Origin: Azoarcus sp031555955
GTDB lineage: Bacteria > Pseudomonadota > Gammaproteobacteria > Burkholderiales > Rhodocyclaceae
NCBI GenBank assembly: GCA_031555955.1
Contig: JAVBTY010000025.1
Location: forward strand, 46,845-110,844
DNA: 64,000 nt
Direction of reading: 5' to 3'
Under the pieces are notes generated by a model that was not told the origin of the DNA, searched no databases, and saw only the letters and a program-made list of their open reading frames with translations. Below, piece by piece: positions 16,791 through 23,675 of the stretch; the first letter of the stretch is position 1; every line of letters begins with the position of its first letter. The position numbers and the translations under genes were made by a program.

Positions 16791-16848
16791 CCGCCAGCAT
16801 TTTTGCGCCGGCTACAGCAGCGGGGCTGTAGCGGCGCATGGCTGGCGG
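16791..16848. repeat. Long imperfect inverted repeat between convergent genes
   Basis: Outer arms CCGCCAGCAT / ATGGCTGGCGG and inner arms GCGCCGGCTACAGC / GCTGTAGCGGCGC surround the loop AGCGGG, forming a nearly continuous hairpin of about 25 pairs. It sits between the 3' ends of the Sel1 gene and marR. It could be a bidirectional terminator or a dispersed palindromic (REP-like) element. Confidence 0.6.
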
Positions 16849-16867
16849 TGCGGCGGCCTGCCGGGCT

Positions 16868-17380
16868 TCAGGTTTTGTCGTCCTCGCTGCTGAAACCGAA
16901 CAGCCCGGTGTGTTCATGCCTGCGCACAAGATTCCGCAGGGTGTGGATCAGCTCGCGCGAATGCTCTTCTCCCAGCGGCTTGAGCAGATCCTGCTGATGC
17001 TGGCGCGCCTTTTCGATCAGGGACGCGATTTTGGCCTCTCCCTTTCTGGTGCTGGCGACGAGGGTCTGCCGCCGGTCGCCGCCGGTGCTTGTGCGCACAA
17101 CCAGTTTTTCCGCCTCAAGGCGCTGAACCAGCTTCGATAGCGTTGGCTGCTTGAGCATGGCCAGGCGGGAGAGCGTGCCGATCGTTTCGCCCGCGCTGCC
17201 ATTCAGGCTCGCCAGAACCCGCCATTCGGCCATGGACAGGCCCGTCCGCTCCACGTCGTGGTGGATGTCCCGTGAAATCCAGTAGCTCGCCTGCGCCAGC
17301 CAGTACGGCAGATATTCGTCGAGGAAACGGTGCGAGGCGGGGCTCTTCATGTCCTGCCCGGGTTTTTCAGGATTTGCCAT
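16868..17380 (-). CDS. MarR-family transcriptional regulator
   Basis: A 170-residue winged-helix regulator of the MarR family. The HTH core is visible: GLSMAEWRVLASLNG, TIGTLSRLAMLKQPTLSKLVQRLE, and the beta-wing DRRQTLVASTRKG. MarR proteins usually repress a divergent catabolic or efflux operon and are released by an aromatic ligand or CoA thioester. It is divergent from the 18-32.5 kb catabolic cluster, so I infer that it controls that cluster. The start at 17380 is uncertain: an in-frame ATG at 17350, preceded by GGGCAGGAC, is possible. Confidence 0.88.
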   Translation of the reverse strand: MANPEKPGQDMKSPASHRFLDEYLPYWLAQASYWISRDIHHDVERTGLSMAEWRVLASLNGSAGETIGTLSRLAMLKQPTLSKLVQRLEAEKLVVRTSTGGDRRQTLVASTRKGEAKIASLIEKARQHQQDLLKPLGEEHSRELIHTLRNLVRRHEHTGLFGFSSEDDKT

Positions 17381-17983
17381 GCTAATGAAATTCCGTGGAA
17401 AGCAGATTGTTGACCCTGCTGCGCGCTTTGTTCGCCAGACCGCTCTTGCCTGTGTCCATGAAGCATTAATTGAATCAGAGTGCATTACTTTAACCTGGGA
17501 GCGGCTCTTCTGAAATTCCGGGTCTGTGCGGGCGCGCAGACTGGGGAGCAGGAAGTTTTCCTGGGGACGGGGGGTGGATTACGCCGTCCGGCTCCACGTA
17601 TCAGCCTTGATGGCTCAGGCATTGATGCCCCGTCATGGAGTCCTCTTTTTCTCTCCAGATCATAGTGTCCGCAGAAAGTGTGCGCGAACAGTCAATTCAA
17701 AAGCATTGCCAGCCATTTTTACATGAATATTCATGTTTTATTGTGCTCAACATCGTGGTGATCGTTAATCCGGAGATGGGGGGATAAATAGGGGCTCAGA
17801 TATTTCCGGATGCCTGAATTTAAAGGATATCGCCAGCATGGCCGGTGAAGGTATTGGCGCTGTGCAAGAGGAGTCATGAGTCGATCGCGGTATCCATAAA
17901 ACCGGCCTGATGCATGAATGTGAAGAAATAAAAATACAGAGACACCTGTTGTAAAAGCATTTAAAAATCCAAAGGAGGATGAC
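17381..17983. other. Regulatory intergenic region between marR and the catabolic cluster
   Basis: About 600 bases with no convincing gene, AT-richer than its surroundings. It must contain the divergent promoters of marR and the cluster. It holds a perfect 16-bp palindrome (17721-17736), promoter-like elements around it (TTGCCA 17706-17711 with TATTCA 17728-17733, or TTTTTA with TATTGT 17739-17744), and an apparently long leader before the first cluster gene. A separated ATCCGGA / TCCGGAT inverted repeat lies in the leader. No known riboswitch was recognised. Confidence 0.55.
17721..17736. promoter_or_regulatory. Candidate MarR operator, perfect palindrome
   Basis: ACATGAATATTCATGT is its own reverse complement over all 16 bases, a size and AT-rich centre typical of MarR dimer sites. 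It overlaps plausible promoter elements for the rightward cluster. Similar sequences occur at 18981-18988, 22231-22244 and 27904-27919 within the cluster. Confidence 0.55.
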
Positions 17984-18955
17984 ATGAAATACCAGAAAAA
18001 CGAGGCAAAAAGCTGGGCGCTGAAAAATCTTCCCGGCGTTTGCGGGGGAATCATCCAGCCGCTGAATAGCGATTACAGCATCGACTATGCGGGCACCCGG
18101 GCCTGGATTGAACGGCAGATTGAAATGGGCGTTGATTCCATTACCTGCGATGGCGCATGCGGTGAATGGCTGACGTTTACGGTCGAAGAGCGGAAGAAGA
18201 TTTACGAAGTGGCCGTGGATGCGGTGGCCGGGCGGGTTCCCCTGCTGGCGAACACCAGCCATCCCAGCATCATGGCGGCGGTGGAACTGGCGCAGCATGC
18301 GGAGGCGGTTGGCGTTGATGCGCTCATGCACGTGACGCCCTATTCCAATTCGTCTTCGAACGAAGGTGTTTTCCAGTATTACAAGTATCTGGCTGACCGG
18401 GTGAATATAGGAATCTGCCTGTACAACACGCGCCCGTCCGGGTTCGTTCTTTCGCCTGAATTCATCAGGGAGCTGGCGGAGAAAATCCCGAATATCTGCG
18501 GCATCAAGCAGGGCATGGGCAGTATCGACCAGACGCTGAAGGCTTATAAGCTCATCGGCGACAGGATCGTCGTCGGCGATCCGTTCGAGGATTACTGGCC
18601 CGAGCAGATCCGCTATATGCCGGAGACGGCGTTCCAGTTCTGCAATTTCACCCCGGCGCTTTTCCAGACGCCGCAAAAACCACGCCTGACGCAGTACACG
18701 AAACTGCTGAAACAGGGAGAAACCGCGGCGGGGATGAAGATTTACAACGAACTGTCGCCGCTGCGGATCCTTTTCCATGAAACCCAGGTGGCAAGCCTGA
18801 TGGGGAAAGGTGTTTTCCCGCTCACCGCGCTGAAATACTGGGCTGAAAAAATTGGCCTGCCTGGCGGTCCGGTCCGTCCTCCTTTCGAGGCGCTTTCGGA
18901 TTACATGCGCAAGGCCATCGATACCCGCCTGGCTGAAGCCGGTCTGACCGCGTGA
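17984..18955 (+). CDS. DapA/NAL-family class I lyase (dihydrodipicolinate synthase-like), unknown substrate
   Basis: A 323-residue TIM-barrel protein of the dihydrodipicolinate synthase / N-acetylneuraminate lyase superfamily, which cleave or condense through a Schiff base with a 2-oxo acid. The Schiff-base lysine (CGIKQG, Lys175) and the barrel tyrosine (CLYNTRPSG, Tyr147) are kept. The DapA motif GTTGE is GACGE (residues 57-61), so both threonines of the proton relay are replaced by Ala-Cys. It is therefore unlikely to be a true DapA; an aldolase, hydratase-aldolase or dehydratase is likelier. It is the first gene of the catabolic cluster, with AAAGGAGG upstream. Confidence 0.82.
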   Translation: MKYQKNEAKSWALKNLPGVCGGIIQPLNSDYSIDYAGTRAWIERQIEMGVDSITCDGACGEWLTFTVEERKKIYEVAVDAVAGRVPLLANTSHPSIMAAVELAQHAEAVGVDALMHVTPYSNSSSNEGVFQYYKYLADRVNIGICLYNTRPSGFVLSPEFIRELAEKIPNICGIKQGMGSIDQTLKAYKLIGDRIVVGDPFEDYWPEQIRYMPETAFQFCNFTPALFQTPQKPRLTQYTKLLKQGETAAGMKIYNELSPLRILFHETQVASLMGKGVFPLTALKYWAEKIGLPGGPVRPPFEALSDYMRKAIDTRLAEAGLTA

Positions 18956-19009
18956 TTCTTCATGTGTCTGGCAGTTGCGGACATGAATCAGCAGCCATGA
19001 GGAGGCGCG

Positions 19010-20200
19010 ATGATCGGATTCGAGTTATCGGAGGAGCAGCGGCAGCTGCAGGATGTCGCCAGGCGGTTTGTCGAAAAGGACATCAGGCCCGTTGCGGCGG
19101 GCGTGGACCGCATTGCCGATCCCAGAAAGGCCTTCCCCCTGGAGGTAATCAGGAAGGGATTCGAGCTGGGTTTTCACTCCCTGCTTATTCCTGAGGAATA
19201 CGGCGGCGCGGGAGGCTGCACGCTGGATTACGCGGTTTTGCTGGAAGAGCTTGCCGCGGGCGATATCGGCATGGCGAATGCGTTTCACGTTGTCATGTCG
19301 ATGTCGGAAATGATCGCCCGCATGGGTACGAAGGAGCAGTGCGAGCGCTGGCTTACCCCGATCGCGCAGGACGACACGGGTACGCACCTGATCTGCTTTG
19401 GCGCGACGGAACCTTCGGGCGGATCGGAGATTTTCTGTCCCCTTCCCGATCCGAAGCTGGGCACCCGGACAAGGGCGAGAAGGGATGGCGATCACTACGT
19501 CATCAACGGCAGCAAGGTTTTTTCCAGCAATGCCAGCGTATCGCAGCTTTACGGCGTGCTGGCCCGCAGCGACAGCAGCAGGGCGAATGCTGAATCCTGT
19601 TCGGTGTTCTTTTTCCCTGCCGATACCCCCGGTTTTTCCATCGGAACGATTGAAGACAAGATGGGACACCGGGCCTCGATGAACGGCGAACTGATTTTCG
19701 AGGATATGCGGCTTCCGAAGGAAAACATGCTCGGCAAAGAGGGCGCCGGCTTCGAGACGATCAACGCCATTTACGACACCAATGGCGTTGGCACCGGCAC
19801 GATGGCCGTCGGCGTGGCGCGGGCGGCCTACGAGCAGGCTTTGCAGTACGCGAAAGAGCGCGAGATCTGGGGGCAGCCGATCGGCAAATACCAGGCTGTG
19901 GGGCAGATGCTGGTCGACATGAAGGCGGATCTGGAAATGGCCCGGCTGATGGTGCGCCGCGTGGCATGGCAAAGCGCGAACCGCAATACCAGCGAGGGCA
20001 TGCTGCCGCCCAACATGGCCAAGATTTATCCGGCGGAAATGGCGCGACGCGTCACGATCAAGGCGATGCAGATATTTGGCGGGGCGGGCTACATGAAGGA
20101 TTACCCGGTCGAAAAATATGTGCGCGATGCGATGGTGCTCCCGATCATCAGCGGCAGCAATGAAGTGCTGAAGCATTTCATCGCGCAGCGGATGGTCTGA
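19010..20200 (+). CDS. acyl-CoA dehydrogenase with atypical active site
   Basis: A 396-residue flavoprotein of the acyl-CoA dehydrogenase family. Conserved parts are the N-terminal helix bundle (FELSEEQRQLQDVARRFVEKD), the FAD-contact strand CFGATEPSGGSE, GHRASMNGELIFEDMRLP, and the C-terminal AMQIFGGAGYMKDYPVEKYVRD. The catalytic-base segment, usually YEGT, reads ISGS (residues 380-383), so the Glu is replaced by Ser381. No obvious substitute Glu is seen at the alternative position used by isovaleryl- and long-chain enzymes. It may use another base, act as a reductase, or work on an unusual substrate. It follows the DapA-like gene by 54 bases. Confidence 0.87.
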   Translation: MIGFELSEEQRQLQDVARRFVEKDIRPVAAGVDRIADPRKAFPLEVIRKGFELGFHSLLIPEEYGGAGGCTLDYAVLLEELAAGDIGMANAFHVVMSMSEMIARMGTKEQCERWLTPIAQDDTGTHLICFGATEPSGGSEIFCPLPDPKLGTRTRARRDGDHYVINGSKVFSSNASVSQLYGVLARSDSSRANAESCSVFFFPADTPGFSIGTIEDKMGHRASMNGELIFEDMRLPKENMLGKEGAGFETINAIYDTNGVGTGTMAVGVARAAYEQALQYAKEREIWGQPIGKYQAVGQMLVDMKADLEMARLMVRRVAWQSANRNTSEGMLPPNMAKIYPAEMARRVTIKAMQIFGGAGYMKDYPVEKYVRDAMVLPIISGSNEVLKHFIAQRMV

Positions 20201-20262
20201 GCGCAATTCGCTTTGGCGCGGTCGCCAATGCCGTACTTAAAAACAGACAAAAGGGGTTCGTA

Positions 20263-21591
20263 ATGAGTCTGGACAGTTTATTCAAGCCCAGATCGATCGC
20301 GGTGTACGGTGCCTCGGCCACCGACCGGCGCAAGCTCGGCAATACGCTGCTGGCCAATGCGGCAAATGGTGCGGGCGAAGTCGTAGCGGTGCATCCCGGG
20401 GCGGATGTGATCGACGGGATCGGCGCGGTTGCGCGCCTGAATCAGCCCGTGGATCTGGCGCTGATTTCAGTGCCGGATAAAAGGGTGGAGGCGGCGGTGA
20501 CTGATGCCGCGGCCGCGGGGACGAAGTGCGCGATCGTCCTGTCATCCGGTTTCGGAGAAACAGGACCGGAAGGGCGCGTGGTGCAGGATCGCCTGACCGC
20601 CATAGCCAGGTCCGCCGGCATGCGGCTGGTGGGGCCGAACTGCATGGGCGTGGTGAGCAGCCTGGGCGGGGAGCGCTGGCTGAACGGCTCCTATTTCTGG
20701 CGCATCCCGACCACGCCGGGCGGCCTGTCGTTCATCAGCCAGTCGGGCGCGTTCGGAGGCATGTTCTTCGGCCATATGCGCGGCAGCAGCCTGGGTTTGT
20801 CCCGTTTTCTCAGTGTCGGCAATTCGGCCGATGTCGGGATCACCGACGCGCTGGAGTGGCTGGGCGACGATCCGCAGACGACGGCGGTCGGCATTTTCGC
20901 CGAAGGTTTCGGTGACGGACGGCGCTTCGTCGAGGTCGCGCGCAGGGTTACGGCGCGCAAACCCGTCGTGCTGCTCAAGGCCGGGAAGATGGCCGCAGGC
21001 GCGAAGGCCGCGGCGAGCCACACCGGCAGCATGGCGGGCAGCCATGCCGCGATCCAGGCGGGGCTGCGCCGCGCCGGGGTGATCGAGGCGGCGGATACGG
21101 AATCGTTCTTCGCCGCGATGGATTCCGCCGCTGCCGGACTGACGGCCAGGGTGGTGCGCAACATTGCGGTCGTGACGATTTCCGGCGGCCCCTCCGTTCT
21201 CGCGGCGGATGCGGCGGAGCGCGCCGGGCTCGCCTTGCCCGCGCTGGGTGCCGCGACGGTTGAGCGGCTGCGCGCGCTCGTGCCTTCGTTTGCGGCGCTG
21301 GGCAACCCGATCGATCTGACGCCGCAGTGCCCGGCGGACAGTTTCGTGCCCGCCATTGAAGCGATTTATGCCGATGAGGCTATCGAAGGCGTTGTAGCGA
21401 TCAATTGCGGGCTGGATCTGCTTCCGTTCGGAGCCGGTATCGCCCGTGGCGTTGCGGCGACTGGCAAGCCCACGAGCGCGTTCGTGCTTGATGCGCCTGG
21501 CGTTGAAGCGGAAATGGCAAGTGCTGGCGTGCTGCGCTTTCCTTCGCCGGAGCGCGCCGTCAATGCACTGGCCTGGGGGGGTGGAAAATGA
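20263..21591 (+). CDS. ADP-forming acyl-CoA synthetase, alpha (CoA-binding/ligase) subunit
   Basis: A 442-residue homologue of the alpha part of ADP-forming acetate-CoA ligases. It has the CoA-binding Rossmann domain (FKPRSIAVYGAS), the succinyl-CoA-synthetase-like domain (GPNCMGVVS, FISQSGAFGGMFF) and the phosphohistidine loop AASHTGSMAGS. The enzyme class interconverts acyl-CoA, ADP and Pi with free acid, CoA and ATP. Split subunits are common in archaea, while many bacteria have fused forms. Its stop overlaps the next start (ATGA), so the two subunits are translationally coupled. Start follows AAAAGGGG. Confidence 0.87.
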   Translation: MSLDSLFKPRSIAVYGASATDRRKLGNTLLANAANGAGEVVAVHPGADVIDGIGAVARLNQPVDLALISVPDKRVEAAVTDAAAAGTKCAIVLSSGFGETGPEGRVVQDRLTAIARSAGMRLVGPNCMGVVSSLGGERWLNGSYFWRIPTTPGGLSFISQSGAFGGMFFGHMRGSSLGLSRFLSVGNSADVGITDALEWLGDDPQTTAVGIFAEGFGDGRRFVEVARRVTARKPVVLLKAGKMAAGAKAAASHTGSMAGSHAAIQAGLRRAGVIEAADTESFFAAMDSAAAGLTARVVRNIAVVTISGGPSVLAADAAERAGLALPALGAATVERLRALVPSFAALGNPIDLTPQCPADSFVPAIEAIYADEAIEGVVAINCGLDLLPFGAGIARGVAATGKPTSAFVLDAPGVEAEMASAGVLRFPSPERAVNALAWGGGK

Positions 21592-22217
21592 AGACATTGA
21601 GCGAATGGGAAAGCAAGCGGCGTCTGGGCGACGGACTGCCGCTCCCGAAAGAAATGCTGGCAGCGTCGCGCGGGCAGGCGCGGGAGTTCGCCGCCATGGT
21701 CGGGGGAGCGGTCGTCGCCAAGGCATCTGGCGTCGCGCACAAAACCGAGGGTGGTCTGGTGCGCTTCGGCCTCGGCGTGCAGGACATCGAAGCGGCCTGG
21801 GATGCGCTGGCCGCCGCCGGGGATGGAACGGTGCTGCTGGCGGAGCAGATCAGCGCCGATCTCGAACTGATTGTCGGTGGTTACCGCGATCCGGGTTTCG
21901 GCCCGCTGGTCACGATCGGAATCGGCGGCATCGCGGCGGAAATTTTCGGCGATGTCGTCGCCATCCTCGCGCCGCCTGAAAAAGGGGAAGTCGCGGCGGC
22001 CGTGCAACGGCTTGCCGGGCGGCGGCTGCTGGAAGGCATCCGCGGTAAACCGCCGGTGGACCTCGAAGCGCTGGAACAGGTCGTGGGCGTGGTTTCCCGG
22101 CTGCTCGTTGCGGATGCCACGGTCGCCGAAATCGATTGCAACCCGGTCATGGTGCGCGGGGGGCAGCCTGTGGTGGCGGATGCGCTGGTGGTGCTGTGCG
22201 ACGGCGCGCAGCCGTGA
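21588..22217 (+). CDS. ADP-forming acyl-CoA synthetase, beta (ATP-grasp) subunit
   Basis: A 209-residue ATP-grasp (ATP-grasp_5) protein, the nucleotide-binding partner of the preceding subunit. Visible motifs are GGAVVAKASGVAHKTEGGLVR, the strand FGPLVTIGIGGIAAEIFGD and the metal-binding end AEIDCNPVMV. It overlaps the alpha gene by 4 bases. Together they could recover ATP from an acyl-CoA product of the pathway, or activate an acid. The following 51-base gap contains a palindrome-like sequence related to the marR operator candidate. Confidence 0.87.
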   Translation: MKTLSEWESKRRLGDGLPLPKEMLAASRGQAREFAAMVGGAVVAKASGVAHKTEGGLVRFGLGVQDIEAAWDALAAAGDGTVLLAEQISADLELIVGGYRDPGFGPLVTIGIGGIAAEIFGDVVAILAPPEKGEVAAAVQRLAGRRLLEGIRGKPPVDLEALEQVVGVVSRLLVADATVAEIDCNPVMVRGGQPVVADALVVLCDGAQP

Positions 22218-22230
22218 CGGAGCGCACGGT

Positions 22231-22244
22231 CATGAAAATTTCAT
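22231..22244. promoter_or_regulatory. Palindrome-like site resembling the marR operator candidate
   Basis: CATGAAAATTTCAT in the 51-base gap before the FAD-subunit gene has 6-base arms (ATGAAA / TTTCAT) around one base and shares the ATGAA..TTCAT pattern of the 17721 palindrome. Weak on its own; its placement between two cluster genes gives it some weight. Confidence 0.3.
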
Positions 22245-22268
22245 CAACCTGGAAACCGGGAACAGATC

Positions 22269-23141
22269 ATGCAGGAAATTAGCTCTTATCTGGCGCCCCG
22301 CCGCCTGGACGAAGCACTGAAAGCGCTGGCCGGGGGCAATGTAACGGTTTTCTGCGGCGGCACGGATCTGTCACCGCAGACGGAATCCGGCGCGAAGAGG
22401 TATCGCGCCGGGCTGATGAACCTGCGCCGTATCGAGGAACTGGCGGGTATCGAGGTTGGCGGGGACCAGATCCGCATCGGCGCGGCAACGACCATCACTG
22501 AAATCCGGCGTCACCAGGCGCTCGGCGATGCCGCGCCGCTGCTGGCCGAAGCCGCGGACCGCTTCGCCAGCGACCAGATCCGCAATGCGGCCTCGCTGGG
22601 CGGCAACCTTTGCAACGCTTCCCCCGCGAGCGACATGAGCCCCGCCTTGCTGGCGCTGAACGCCAGCGTCGAGCTGGGCTGCTGGCGCGAGGGTGCGGTA
22701 CGGACGCGTCTGGTGGCGCTGGAGAATTTTTTCGTCGCGCCAGGAAGAACCGTTAAGCGGGATGACGAACTGATGACCGCGGTGGTTTTCGACCGGCCGC
22801 CAGCGGATTTCGTCGGGAAGTTCCGCAAGTCCGGCCCTCGGCCCGCGCTTGAAATATCCACCGTTTCCGTGGCGGTAGGCGGTCGGCTTGCGAACGGTGG
22901 ATTCCACAACGTGCGCGTGGCGCTGGGCTCGGTTGCCCCCACGCCGCTGCGCGCGCGCAGGGTCGAAGCCGTGCTTGAAGGCCGGCCGCTGGATGCCTTG
23001 CGGATTGCCGCCGCCGTCGCCTGTGCCGGAGAGGATGCCAGGCCCATCGATGACGTGCGCGCAAGCGCGTGGTATCGCGATCATCTTGTCCGTGTATTCA
23101 TTGAAGAGGTTCTGAACGATGTCTCTGGAAACCAGCATTAA
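22269..23141 (+). CDS. molybdenum hydroxylase, FAD-binding subunit (CoxM type)
   Basis: A 290-residue FAD subunit of a xanthine oxidase-family molybdenum hydroxylase. Flavin-binding signatures: VFCGGTDLSPQ and IRNAASLGGNLCNASPASD. The length equals ordinary medium subunits. It lacks the additional roughly 40-residue, cysteine-bearing insertion found in 4-hydroxybenzoyl-CoA reductase, so a hydroxylase/dehydrogenase is likelier than a ring reductase. It passes electrons from the 2Fe-2S subunit to an acceptor. It overlaps the next gene by 23 bases. Confidence 0.9.
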   Translation: MQEISSYLAPRRLDEALKALAGGNVTVFCGGTDLSPQTESGAKRYRAGLMNLRRIEELAGIEVGGDQIRIGAATTITEIRRHQALGDAAPLLAEAADRFASDQIRNAASLGGNLCNASPASDMSPALLALNASVELGCWREGAVRTRLVALENFFVAPGRTVKRDDELMTAVVFDRPPADFVGKFRKSGPRPALEISTVSVAVGGRLANGGFHNVRVALGSVAPTPLRARRVEAVLEGRPLDALRIAAAVACAGEDARPIDDVRASAWYRDHLVRVFIEEVLNDVSGNQH

Positions 23142-23598
23142 TTTCAGGCTCAACGGCCGCGCGGTTTCGGTCAGGGTGCCGGTGGAGATGAAAACCCTGA
23201 CGATGCTGCGCGAGGTTCTGGGGCTGACCGGAACCAAATACGCGTGCGGCGAAGGTGAATGCGGCGCCTGCACGGTGCAGGTAGACGGCAAAACCCTGAA
23301 CAGCTGCCTGATGTACGCCGTGGATTGCGATGGCCGCGAAGTGATGACGATCGAAGGGATGAAAACGGCGGAAGGCCTGCATCCGATGCAGCAGGCGTTC
23401 GTCGATCACGGCGCGATCCAGTGTGGGTACTGCATGCCGGGAATGATCCTGCAGGCGAACTACCTGGTGGAAGGTAATCCCGGTCTGACGCGCGAGGAGG
23501 CGCAGCGCGGGCTGGAAGGAAATCTTTGCCGCTGCACCGGTTACACCAAGGTGCTGGATGCGGTGACTTCCTGCGCCGCGAAAAAGGGCGGCTGCTGA
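23119..23598 (+). CDS. molybdenum hydroxylase, 2Fe-2S subunit (CoxS type)
   Basis: A 159-residue small subunit with both 2Fe-2S clusters. The plant-ferredoxin-type cluster uses YACGEGECGACTV plus NSCL; the second uses QCGYCMPGM and NLCRCTGY. All eight cysteines are present. It relays electrons from the molybdenum centre to FAD. Gene order FAD subunit, Fe-S subunit, Mo subunit is a common arrangement. Its start lies inside the FAD-subunit gene, implying translational coupling. Confidence 0.94.
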   Translation: MSLETSINFRLNGRAVSVRVPVEMKTLTMLREVLGLTGTKYACGEGECGACTVQVDGKTLNSCLMYAVDCDGREVMTIEGMKTAEGLHPMQQAFVDHGAIQCGYCMPGMILQANYLVEGNPGLTREEAQRGLEGNLCRCTGYTKVLDAVTSCAAKKGGC

Positions 23599-23675
23599 CC
23601 GGCGCGGCGGCGGGCGCGTGAGCGGCGTTAAATGTCGCGCTCATGGTGGTGGAGACTACATAAGAGAACAATGTC

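Noticed and set aside
17745..17983. Possible riboswitch in the long leader of the catabolic cluster
   Set aside because: Only a weak separated inverted repeat was found; nothing resembled a known aptamer, including the Moco RNA motif.
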